From contig CAXTJZ010000037.1 of assembly GCA_964244695.1 (NCBI GenBank), forward strand, positions 1 to 22,021: a stretch of DNA of 22,021 bases, read 5' to 3'. The position numbers and the translations under genes are program-made. This stretch comes from BOG-908 sp964244695 (GTDB lineage: Bacteria; Pseudomonadota; Alphaproteobacteria; Acetobacterales; Acetobacteraceae). The notes beneath the pieces are model-generated. The model had not been told where the DNA came from and did no database searches. It saw only the letters and a program-made list of their open reading frames with translations. This document shows, piece by piece, positions 14,908 to 21,969 of the stretch. Numbering within the stretch: the stretch's first letter is position 1; each line of letters starts with the position of its first letter.

Positions 14908-15230
14908 GTGAAAATCTTGTCTCTCGCCGCGTTGGCGGCCATGGCACTGCTATCCAGCCAGCCGGTGAAGGCCGCCGACCCGGCATGCTGCGCAGCGAGT
15001 TCGTCGGCGCGAACCTCGACGGCGCTGATTTTACCGGGGCGAAGCTTGGCCGGATAACCTTCGAGTTTGCCAAACTCAACGGCGCCATCTTCCGAGATGC
15101 CGATCTGACCCATGCGGACTTCTCCGGCGCCTACCTGACCGGCGCCGACTTCACCGGAGCGAAATTCGATCACACGAATTTCGGCTCCGCGATCGTGAAG
15201 GACACGAAAGTGCTTCCGCCCACGCAGTAG
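14908..15230 (+). pseudogene. Secreted pentapeptide-repeat protein, frameshifted after the signal peptide
   Basis: Two frames together make one coherent protein. From GTG 14908 (GGGGACGAAGA just upstream) the frame encodes a good signal peptide, KILSLAALAAMALLSSQPVKA with cleavage near KA-ADPA, but it then runs to a stop at 15057 with unrelated residues. From ATG 14985 a different frame encodes pentapeptide repeats of the A-D/N-L/F-x-x type: FVGANLDGADFTGAKLG, AKLNGAIFRDADLTHADFSGAYLTGADFTGAKF, ending VLPPTQ. Adding one base near 14982-14985 would join them as ADPA-MLRSEF. Either one base was lost (mutation or sequencing error) or the shift is programmed; no slippery heptamer is evident. The 81-residue part could also be made alone as a cytoplasmic protein from ATG 14985. 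Pentapeptide proteins fold as a beta-helix; the role is unknown. Confidence 0.65.
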
Positions 15231-15237
15231 GAAAGCG

Positions 15238-16317
15238 TTACGCCGCCATCTGCTGCAAACGCCGATCGAGAAAAGCGGTTACCGCAATCTCCTCCGCTGT
15301 CAGCCCGTGCCCATGCTGGTCCAGCACCGCATCCGCGCGCGCTTTCAGGCCTTCGAGCAGGCTGCCGTCCAGGTAGCCGTCGAAGATAGCCGGGTGGATG
15401 TAGCACTTCCGGCATATGCTCGGTGTGTTGCCAAGCAACGAACTCACAGCCTCCACCGCGCGCAGCACGTTTTTTTTGGCTTTCGCGGCAGTGTCGTAGG
15501 TCTCGAACTCGCGTAGTGCCAAAGCGGCCAGGTTCGTCGCCGCCCAGGTGCGGAAATCCTTCGCCGTTATGTGCTCGCCGGTGATCTCGTGCAGGTAGCC
15601 GTTCACATCGTCCGAGCCCACGGTGTGGCTGTGGCCGTCATGGTCGATGTAGTGGAACAACTCCTGGCCGGGGATGTCCTGCAGCTTCTTGACGATGTTG
15701 GCGAGCTTGCGGTCGTGCAGCTCGATATGACGCTGGATGCCGTGCTTTGCGCGGAAATCCAGTTCCACCACGCTGCCATGCACCTTGACGTGGCGTTCGC
15801 GCAAAGTGGTCAGGCCGAAGCTGTTGTTGGTTTTCGCGTATTCCTCGTTGCCTATCCTGGCGAGCGTGCGTTCCAACAACCGCACGAGCGCCGCCAGCAC
15901 CTTCTCGCGTGGCAGCCCGGTCTTGGCCAGATCGTGCTCCACCCGCTTGCGTATGTCGGGCAGCTTGCGGCCGAACACCAGCATCTTGCCGTATTTCGCC
16001 TCGTCGCGGATCTCCCGCCAGCGCGGGTGATAGCGATACTGCTTGCGACCGCGCGCGTCGCGCCCCACGGCCTGAAGGTGGCCGTTCGGGTCGCGGCAGA
16101 TCCAAACGTCCGTGTAAGCCGGCGGGATGGCCAGCTTGCGTATGCGCTGGATGACGCCTTCGTCGGTAATCTGCTTGCCGTCCGGCAGGAAATAGTCCCA
16201 GCCGCCCTCCTTTGCCGGCTCACGCCTGACACCCGGCTTGGAATCGGAGACATAGTGCAGGTGGGCTGCCTTGGCGGCAGCCTTGGGGTCTAGCAGATCG
16301 TCGGCGTCGTCGCTCAC
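15238..16317 (-). CDS. DNA topoisomerase IB (eukaryotic/poxvirus-like)
   Basis: Relaxes supercoils through a 3'-phosphotyrosine intermediate. The 359-residue protein has an N-terminal domain (KEGGWDYFLPDGKQITDEGVIQRIRKLAIPPAYTDVWIC) and GRKQYRYHPRWREIRDEAKYGKM with a catalytic Arg. These are followed by RIGNEEYAKTNNSFGLTTLRERHV, the Lys region HIELHDRKLANIVKKLQDIPGQELFHYI, GEHITAKDFRTWAATNLAAL with the second Arg, and TPSICRKCYIHPAIFDGYLDGSL carrying the nucleophilic Tyr. The start is taken as GTG 16317, with AAGG 8 nt upstream; GTG 16323 is an alternative. The frame stays open upstream through palindromic element copy 6, but that stretch is Lys/Phe-rich repeat translation. It lies downstream of ftsK on the same strand, and its 3' end is 7 bp from the convergent pentapeptide gene with no terminator between. 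Confidence 0.92.
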   Translation of the reverse strand: MSDDADDLLDPKAAAKAAHLHYVSDSKPGVRREPAKEGGWDYFLPDGKQITDEGVIQRIRKLAIPPAYTDVWICRDPNGHLQAVGRDARGRKQYRYHPRWREIRDEAKYGKMLVFGRKLPDIRKRVEHDLAKTGLPREKVLAALVRLLERTLARIGNEEYAKTNNSFGLTTLRERHVKVHGSVVELDFRAKHGIQRHIELHDRKLANIVKKLQDIPGQELFHYIDHDGHSHTVGSDDVNGYLHEITGEHITAKDFRTWAATNLAALALREFETYDTAAKAKKNVLRAVEAVSSLLGNTPSICRKCYIHPAIFDGYLDGSLLEGLKARADAVLDQHGHGLTAEEIAVTAFLDRRLQQMAA

Positions 16318-16381
16318 AGCCACATCCTTCTGGATTGCTCTGAACAGTTCTGGCCAGTCTGGGTTGCGGCAAGGTGGGTTA

Positions 16382-16524
16382 GCAAGAAAGCAGTTCTTTT
16401 TTGAAAAAAAGAACCAAAAAACTTTTGTCTCGGTCAAGTGCGCGTGGTGGACACGCACGCCTCAGCGTCCGGCGAAGCGGAGCAAAAGTTCTTTGCTTCT
16501 TTTTTGCAAAAAAGAAGGCCTTGC
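16382..16524. repeat. Dispersed palindromic element, copy 6 (intact)
   Basis: Left arm 16382-16427 (with a small GCAAGAAAGCAGTTC variation) and right arm 16483-16524, around a 55-nt loop that contains TGCGCGTG-GTGGA-CACGCA, a strong hairpin. It lies 5 bp after the ftsK stop and 65 bp before the topoisomerase start, both on the minus strand. Confidence 0.88.
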
Positions 16525-16529
16525 TTCGC

Positions 16530-19004
16530 CTACTCGTCCTGCGTCCGACGGCACAAAACCTCGCGCCGCCCCACATGGTTGGCCGCGCTGATGATCCCCT
16601 CCTTCTCCATCTGCTCGATAAGCTTGGCCGCCCGGTTATAACCGATGTTGAGGTGCCGCTGGATGAAGCTGGTGCTGGCCTTGCCCTCGCGCGCCACGAT
16701 GGCCACCGCCTGGTCGAACAGGCCCATCTCGCCGTCGCCGCCGCCCAGGCCGGCAAACGCGTCCTTGCCGGAGCTGCCGCCGCTGCTCTCCTCCTCGGCG
16801 CCGTCCGTGACCTCGTCCAGGTAATCCGGCGCGCCCTGCTGGCGCAAAAAGGCGACCGTGTCCTCCACCTCGCGGTCGGTAACCAGCGGGCCGTGCACGC
16901 GGGTGATGCGGCCGCCGCCCATCATGTAGAGCAGGTCGCCGTGGCCCAGCAGCTGCTCGGCGCCTTGCTCGCCCAGGATGGTGCGGCTGTCGAACTTGCT
17001 GATCACCTGGAAGCTGATGCGCGTCGGGAAGTTGGCCTTAATTGTGCCGGTGATCACGTCCACCGAGGGCCGCTGCGTGGCCATGATCACGTGTATACCG
17101 GCGGCGCGTGCCATCTGTGCCAGGCGCTGCACCGCGGCCTCGATGTCCTTGCCGGCCGTCATCATCAGGTCGGCCATCTCGTCGATCACCACCACGATGA
17201 ACGGCAGCGCTTCGAGCACCAGCGGCTGTTCCTCGAAGGTCGGTCGGCCGGTCTCGGAGTCGAAGCCGGTCTGCACGCGGCGGCTGATCACTTCGCCCTT
17301 GGCGCGCGCCTCTTCCACGCGCTCGTTGTAGCCGCCGACGTTGCGCACGCCGAGCTGGCTCATCGCGCGGTAGCGGCGCTCCATCTCGCGCACCGTCCAT
17401 TTCAGCGCCTGCACAGCCTTGGCGGGGTCCGTCACCACCGGTGCCATCAGATGCGGGATGCCTTCGTAGACGGACAGCTCCAGCATCTTCGGGTCGATCA
17501 GGATCATCCGGCACTGCTCGGGCGAAAGCTTGAAGAGCAGCGACAGGATCATCGCGTTTATGCCCACCGACTTGCCCGAGCCGGTGGTGCCCGCGATCAG
17601 CAAATGCGGCATGCGGGCGAGGTCGCTGACGATCGGCGTGCCGGAGATGTCCTTGCCGAGGGCGATCGGCAGGCGGCCCTGGTGGCGGGTCCAGGCCTCG
17701 CTCTCCAGCAGCTCGGCCAGGAACACCGTCTCGCGCTTGGCATTCGGCACCTCGATGCCGATGACGTTGCGGCCCGGCACGGTGGCGATGCGCACGGCGG
17801 TGACGGACAGGCTGCGCGCCACGTCGTCGGCCAGCCCGATCACCCGGGCGCTGCGTATGCCGGGTGCCGGCTCCAGTTCGTAGAGCGTGACCACCGGGCC
17901 AGGCCGGATGTCGCGTATGGCGCCCTGCACGCCGTAATCCGACAGCACGGATTCCAACAGGCGGGCGTTGTTCTGCAGCGCTTCTTCGTCCGGGCCGGCG
18001 TTGGTGTGGGCGGGCGGGGCGCGCAGCAGGCTGTTGGGCGGGAAGCGCCAGCCGGCTTCCTGTAGCGGCAGGCTCTCCTGCCGCGCCGGCGGCTGGCGCT
18101 TCAGCTCGGGGGCGGCCACGCGGGCGCGCAGGGTGGTCTTGGCCGGCGCCTGGTCCGGCAAGGCGATAGGCTCGCCGCGGCGCGCAATCGGGGTGGCCGC
18201 AGGTGGTGCCATCGAGGAACTGGTGACCACGGCCACCGGCTCCGGCCAGGTCGCGTCGTCCGGCTCGTCGTCGGCCACGTAGGCACCGGCAGGCGTGCGC
18301 ACGAACAGGCCGGCCACGGTCTGGCTGCCTGCCGCACCGGCGCGTGCGGCCACTGCCGCCTGCCGTCCGGCTGCGCGCCATTCGCCAGGGGTGAGGCCGA
18401 GGCAGGCCGCGGCGAGTGCCAGGCCGAGCAAGGTGGCGATCAGGAAAACCAGCACGGCACCCAGCCCGCCAAGTGCGCCCTCCGCCGAGTCCAGGAAGGT
18501 GACGGAGAGAAGGTGGCCGCCGGCGCCGCCGAGGCCCGCGCTAGTCGGCCAGACCAGGCTGTAGGGTGTCGTGGACAGCGCCGTCGACAATGCAGGGATC
18601 GCGAGGACCATCGCGATGACGCGCAAGGCAGGAAACCGCAGGCCGCGGCGGCTGGCAAGCCGCCAGGCCCAGACAAGCATGGCAAGCGCTGGCAGCGCGC
18701 CGGCCAAGCCGAAACCTTGCAGGAAGAAGTCGGCCAGCACCGAACCGGCAGGGCCCACCAGGTTGGTTGCGTGCTGGGAGGTGGCCGTGTTCAGCGACGG
18801 GTCACGCGGGTTGTAGGTGACCAGCGCCACGATCAGCGTGACGCCGGCCACGGCCAAGGCCAGCCCGAACAGCTCGGCCAGGCGGCGGCCGACGATCTCG
18901 CGTATCGCCGGTGAGGCCAACCGGCGGGACGGCACGCGCCCGGCTTGGCCACGGCCCTGCGGGGCCTGTCCGGTGGGCATACGGCCTTGGGCGACAGACG
19001 CCAT
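16530..19004 (-). CDS. ftsK: DNA translocase FtsK
   Basis: Septum-anchored dsDNA pump that moves sister chromosomes and activates XerCD at dif. 824 residues. After a basic start there are four predicted membrane helices (about residues 45-70, 87-125, 131-150 and 165-195), then a Pro/Ala-rich linker. The motor follows: PGPVVTLYELEPAPGI, VRIATVPGRNVIGIEVPN, Walker A IAGTTGSGKSVGINAMI (about residues 468-484), LIDPKMLELSVYEGIPHL, Walker B FIVVVIDEMADLMM, RAAGIHVIMATQRPSVDVITG and the C-terminal winged-helix gamma domain from about residue 757 (LFDQAVAIVAREGKASTSFIQRHLNIGYNRAAKLIEQME), which reads KOPS sites. GGAG lies 9 nt before the ATG. A stem-loop sits in the leader at 19033-19051. The stop is 5 bp from element copy 6. 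Confidence 0.97.
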   Translation of the reverse strand: MASVAQGRMPTGQAPQGRGQAGRVPSRRLASPAIREIVGRRLAELFGLALAVAGVTLIVALVTYNPRDPSLNTATSQHATNLVGPAGSVLADFFLQGFGLAGALPALAMLVWAWRLASRRGLRFPALRVIAMVLAIPALSTALSTTPYSLVWPTSAGLGGAGGHLLSVTFLDSAEGALGGLGAVLVFLIATLLGLALAAACLGLTPGEWRAAGRQAAVAARAGAAGSQTVAGLFVRTPAGAYVADDEPDDATWPEPVAVVTSSSMAPPAATPIARRGEPIALPDQAPAKTTLRARVAAPELKRQPPARQESLPLQEAGWRFPPNSLLRAPPAHTNAGPDEEALQNNARLLESVLSDYGVQGAIRDIRPGPVVTLYELEPAPGIRSARVIGLADDVARSLSVTAVRIATVPGRNVIGIEVPNAKRETVFLAELLESEAWTRHQGRLPIALGKDISGTPIVSDLARMPHLLIAGTTGSGKSVGINAMILSLLFKLSPEQCRMILIDPKMLELSVYEGIPHLMAPVVTDPAKAVQALKWTVREMERRYRAMSQLGVRNVGGYNERVEEARAKGEVISRRVQTGFDSETGRPTFEEQPLVLEALPFIVVVIDEMADLMMTAGKDIEAAVQRLAQMARAAGIHVIMATQRPSVDVITGTIKANFPTRISFQVISKFDSRTILGEQGAEQLLGHGDLLYMMGGGRITRVHGPLVTDREVEDTVAFLRQQGAPDYLDEVTDGAEEESSGGSSGKDAFAGLGGGDGEMGLFDQAVAIVAREGKASTSFIQRHLNIGYNRAAKLIEQMEKEGIISAANHVGRREVLCRRTQDE

Positions 19005-19032
19005 ACAACAGGGCTCCAGCGGCTTAGGGAGA

Positions 19033-19051
19033 GTTGAGGTTCGTCCTCAAC
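19033..19051. promoter_or_regulatory. Stem-loop between the POTRA gene and ftsK
   Basis: GTTGAGG and CCTCAAC (7 bp, 5-nt loop) lie 29 bp before the ftsK ATG. No U-run follows on either strand, so it is more likely a leader structure or an operator-like palindrome than an intrinsic terminator. Confidence 0.3.
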
Positions 19052-19140
19052 CCTACGCTACAAGACCCTGGCCGCGATACTGCCTCCAGGGCGTGGCCGC
19101 GGCCTGCGTTGTCCGCGCGCCACGCTCGGTTCCGCTTACC

Positions 19141-19785
19141 TCAGGGAGGTGCAATCTGGTCTTTCTCCTCCTGGCTGCGGTCATCCTTCTTTGCGGCCGC
19201 CTTGCCTTTCGTCTCGATGATGTTCCACGTCACGTCCGTCAGACCACCCTTCGACTGGCTGATGGCGCCGCTCACCTGCACATCGACCGGCTTCTTTGCC
19301 GCCTTATAGGCCGCGATGATGGCCTGCTGCGCAGCCGCGATCTTGTCGTTGCTGAGATCCTGGCCTGGCGTGAGACCAGCCGCAGCCCTGAGCTGGTCAG
19401 TCGGCAGTGCCTTGTTGCCGGCAAAGGTCTCGGCGTGGAGTTTGGGCAGGACGTGGTTTACCACCGGCGCCTGCGCGCCCTGGTCGTCGATCATATAGAT
19501 CACCTCGACGTGGTTCTTCGGCAGCGATCGCATGCCGGTCTTGATGCCGCCCACCACGTTGGCCTTCTTCAGCGTGTTGGCGACGTCGTCCTGGCCTGCC
19601 ACGATGTCGGCCTGCGTGACGTGGCTGCCCTTGTGAATGCTAAGCGCGTCGAGGATCGTCTGCGTGGGAACCGTCTTGCTGCCGGTGATCGTGATCTTGT
19701 CCACCGTATAGGTGGTGTCGGCACGCGCGGCGCCGGCGGCCAGCATGGTCGTGCACAGCAGCGCGGCGGCGGAGAGTTTCTTCAT
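19141..19785 (-). CDS. Periplasmic protein with two POTRA-like domains and no barrel
   Basis: 214 residues. MKKLSAAALLCTTMLAAGAARA-DTT is a clear Sec signal peptide. Two repeats follow, each with the beta-alpha-alpha-beta-beta pattern of POTRA domains. The first is YTVDKITITGSKTVPTQTIL to about NHVEVIYMIDDQG. The second is AETFAGNKALPTDQLRAAAGL with GQDLSNDKIAAAQQAIIAAYKAAKKP, ending LTDVTWNIIET. Domain boundaries are approximate: about residues 24-105 and 112-195. The tail is short and charged (KGKAAAKKDDRSQEEKD). A BamA, TamA or ShlB protein would continue into a beta-barrel; here the protein ends. It may bind unfolded outer-membrane proteins or scaffold other proteins in the periplasm. GGAG 6 nt before ATG 19785 decides the start over the upstream ATG 19797. 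A palindromic element lies 75 bp upstream. Confidence 0.7.
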   Translation of the reverse strand: MKKLSAAALLCTTMLAAGAARADTTYTVDKITITGSKTVPTQTILDALSIHKGSHVTQADIVAGQDDVANTLKKANVVGGIKTGMRSLPKNHVEVIYMIDDQGAQAPVVNHVLPKLHAETFAGNKALPTDQLRAAAGLTPGQDLSNDKIAAAQQAIIAAYKAAKKPVDVQVSGAISQSKGGLTDVTWNIIETKGKAAAKKDDRSQEEKDQIAPP

Positions 19786-19860
19786 GGTCGGCTCCATCTG
19801 GGATGGGCGATCCAGCGCATATGACGGGGGTGCGTCAAGGCGGGCGCGGTGGAGAAGGAA

Positions 19861-20005
19861 GCTAGGCCTTCTTTTTTGAAAAAAAGAAGCAAAAAACTTT
19901 TGTCTCTGCGCAGGCTTGGCCGCCCTGATTTCTCCGGCAGCAGCCGGCTGCTGCCGATGCGAGAGGGCAAAAGCTGTTTGGTCCTTTTTGAAAAAGATTG
20001 TTTGC
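19861..20005. repeat. Dispersed palindromic element, copy 7 (right arm mutated)
   Basis: The left arm 19861-19902 is consensus-like; the right arm, about 19968-20005, is diverged (GCAAAAGCTGTTTGG, CTTTTTGAAAAAG). The loop of 65 nt contains the perfect 20-bp palindrome GGCAGCAGCCGGCTGCTGCC (19936-19955). It lies 2 bp after the stop of the TrmH-family gene, on the minus strand. Confidence 0.85.
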
Positions 20006-20007
20006 TT

Positions 20008-20727
20008 CTATGACTCAGGCCTGAGTGCATGCAGCAGCACCGCCGCCGCCTGCGCCACGTTCAGGCTCTGCACCACGCCTGAGCCGGCGATGCGCACCTC
20101 CCGCCGGCAAGCCGCCAGCACGGGGGCCGAGACGCCATGCTCCTCGCCGCCCAGCACCAGCGCCAGCGGCCTGTCGCGCGGCATGTCGCCCATCGCCATG
20201 GCACCCGGGCGCAGCGTGGCCGCCACCGTGCGATACAACGGCCCCAGCGCCTGAAGCAGCGCCGGCAGGTCACGCGAGCGATACAGGTCCAGATACTCCA
20301 GCGCGCCTTCCGCCGTACGGTAGGCGGCGTCCGACGGCAGGGCGGCGCCGGGCACGTGGTGGATCAGCATGGTGGTCACCCCGAAAAACGCGGCGCTGCG
20401 GGCGATCGCGCCGAAGTTATGGGGGTTGCCTATGCCGTCCAGCACGAGCAGCAGCGGCACGCGCGGCGGGCTGGCCGGCTCCATGATCGGCACCACGCGG
20501 GCGCGCGCCACCGCCGCCAGGCCGCCGTGATGGGCGGTGCTGGCGGCGCGCGCCATCTCGTCGGGCGGCAGCAGCCGGTAGGGCACGCGCCTGCGGGCCA
20601 GTTCGGCGCAGAGCGGGCCTGCTATGCCCCGCATGGCTTCGGTGTAGAACAGGCGCAGCACGGCGTCCGGCCTGCGGCGAAACAGGGCGGCCACCGCGTT
20701 GGCGCCGCAGATCGTGTCGGTCTGCAT
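20008..20727 (-). CDS. TrmH/SpoU-family RNA 2'-O-methyltransferase
   Basis: SPOUT methyltransferase that uses AdoMet to methylate a ribose in tRNA or rRNA. Residues 1-80 form a small L30e-like substrate-binding domain (TICGANAVAALFRRRPDAVLRLFYTE ... AHHGGLAAVARA). The catalytic domain carries all three SpoU motifs: DGIGNPHNFGAIARSAAFFGV (Asn and catalytic Arg), LALVLGGEEHGVS, and RIAGSGVVQSLNVAQAAAVLLHAL forming the AdoMet knot. The 239-residue length from ATG 20727 suits the family; upstream codons in frame have no similarity. No strong ribosome-binding site is seen. The divergent RluA-family gene starts 28 bp away. The domain plan resembles RlmB, but the exact target (rRNA or tRNA) cannot be told. 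Confidence 0.9.
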   Translation of the reverse strand: MQTDTICGANAVAALFRRRPDAVLRLFYTEAMRGIAGPLCAELARRRVPYRLLPPDEMARAASTAHHGGLAAVARARVVPIMEPASPPRVPLLLVLDGIGNPHNFGAIARSAAFFGVTTMLIHHVPGAALPSDAAYRTAEGALEYLDLYRSRDLPALLQALGPLYRTVAATLRPGAMAMGDMPRDRPLALVLGGEEHGVSAPVLAACRREVRIAGSGVVQSLNVAQAAAVLLHALRPES

Positions 20728-20755
20728 CGGCGGCACGTCCGCTTTGGGGGAGCAA

Positions 20756-21409
20756 GTGTCAACCGCCGAGCGCCCCGAGATACTGTTCGCCGACGAACGC
20801 TTCGTGGTGATCAACAAGCCGGCCGGATTGCCGGTGCATCCCGGGCCAGGCAGCAGGCGCTCGGTGGAGGACTGGTTTCCGCTGCTGAGCCGCAGGCGGG
20901 ATGGGCCTTGGCTGGCACACCGGCTGGATGCGGACACATCCGGCTGCCTGGTGATCGCATTGCGCCGGGCGGCGCTGCTTGCGGCGCAGGCGGAGTTCGC
21001 GGCCGGGCGGGCGCGGAAAACCTATTGGGCGATCGTGCGCGGGTGTCCGCCTGGGCAGAGCGGCCGCATCGGCGTGCCGTTGGCCAAGCGGACGGGGCAA
21101 GCGGGCTGGCGGATGGTGGTGTCGGCCGACGGCCAGCGCGCCATGACGGACTGGCGTGTGCTGGGACAGTCGGACGGGCTGAGCTGGCTGGAGCTGCAGC
21201 CGCGCACCGGCCGCACGCACCAGGTTCGCGTGCACTGCGCGCATCTGGGCACGCCGCTGCTGGGCGACCCGGTGTATGGCGACGGGATCGGGCGTTTGCA
21301 GTTGCTGGCGCGCGCGATCCGGTTGGATCTGACGCCGGCGGTGGAGGCTGTGGCGGAGCCGCCGGTGGATATGGCGGCGATGCTGGTGCAACTGGGCAGG
21401 CGAAATTAG
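20756..21409 (+). CDS. RluA-family RNA pseudouridine synthase
   Basis: Isomerises uridine to pseudouridine in rRNA or tRNA. 217 residues from GTG 20756, with GGGGGAG 4 nt upstream. Motifs in order are FADERFVVINKPAGLPVHPG, LAHRLDADTSGCLVIAL with the catalytic Asp in HRLD, KTYWAIVRG, LELQPRTGRTHQVRVHCAHLGTPLLGDPVYG and a short C-terminal end. There is no N-terminal S4 domain, so it resembles RluA or RluC-lite forms rather than RluD. TTG 20699 would add 19 unremarkable residues and overlap the divergent TrmH gene. Two RNA-modifying enzymes diverging from a 28-bp gap suggest shared control. Target site unknown. Confidence 0.9.
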   Translation: MSTAERPEILFADERFVVINKPAGLPVHPGPGSRRSVEDWFPLLSRRRDGPWLAHRLDADTSGCLVIALRRAALLAAQAEFAAGRARKTYWAIVRGCPPGQSGRIGVPLAKRTGQAGWRMVVSADGQRAMTDWRVLGQSDGLSWLELQPRTGRTHQVRVHCAHLGTPLLGDPVYGDGIGRLQLLARAIRLDLTPAVEAVAEPPVDMAAMLVQLGRRN

Positions 21410-21461
21410 AAATCGCCCGATTGTTTCGGTCGCAAGACGGTCGATACGGCTATCGTCGTGA

Positions 21462-21483
21462 AAGCAGAAAGGTTTTTCTGCTT
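21462..21483. terminator. Stem-loop after the RluA-family gene
   Basis: AAGCAGAAA (21462-21470) pairs with TTTCTGCTT (21475-21483) around a GGTT loop, 52 bp after the stop. No U-run follows on the plus strand, so termination is doubtful. Its sequence faintly recalls the inner hairpin of the palindromic element arms and might be a relic. Confidence 0.25.
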
Positions 21484-21574
21484 CGCAGCATAGAGAACAA
21501 AACTCTCATCTTGAGAACGCTTAGGAAGACTTCCCCGCCTGCCCTTCTCCCTTGTCCAAGCAGGGCCGTAGAGC

Positions 21575-21969
21575 TCAAGCCGGCAACTGACGGCGGCGGA
21601 AGTACAGCAGCCAGCTAACCGTGCCGAATTGGCAGATTGTAGCCATGATCGTCAGGGCCTGCTGCGTCCCTCGGCGGCAAGGACCTAGTGGACAGCGCGA
21701 TTCGAGGGCAACGAAACCTGAGTATAGCGCAACAACCGTCATTAACAGGGAAAAACAGAGCACAAGGATGATGGCTAGCGCTAGAGCGTGTTGCGTCCGG
21801 CTCGAGAGCCTCGGCCAGCGCGTTCCGCGGTCCACATAATTTATCACAAAACCGAGGACTAGACCGGCACCGCCGAAGTTGCCGACGTTCTCGTCGGCGT
21901 CAAGGCTGTGTGACAGACTCCAGGGTATCGAAAAAGTCATCGCAAGCAATGCCAGCCCAGCGCATGCTA
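21575..21969 (-). pseudogene. Multi-pass membrane protein gene, 5' end cut by an IS element
   Basis: I do not recognise the family. The frame encodes a hydrophobic protein with helices near VGNFGGAGLVLGFVINY, HALALAIILVLCFSLLMTVVALYSGF and ALTIMATICQFGTVSWLLYF, ending RRRQLPA. In-frame starts exist at ATG 21940 and TTG 21949, but neither has a ribosome-binding site. The same frame continues upstream as LACAGLALLAMTFSIPW, a fourth hydrophobic helix, right up to the apparent IS end at 21970. The natural start is therefore probably beyond the insertion and the copy here truncated. If ATG 21940 were the true start it would be an intact three-helix protein. Confidence 0.5.

Noticed and set aside
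16318..16458. N-terminal extension of topoisomerase IB through element copy 6
   Set aside because: GTG 16317 has a ribosome-binding site, and the upstream residues are repeat-derived.
2872..20005. CRISPR array
   Set aside because: The repeats are kilobases apart, are inverted pairs at gene ends, and lack regular direct repeats and spacers.
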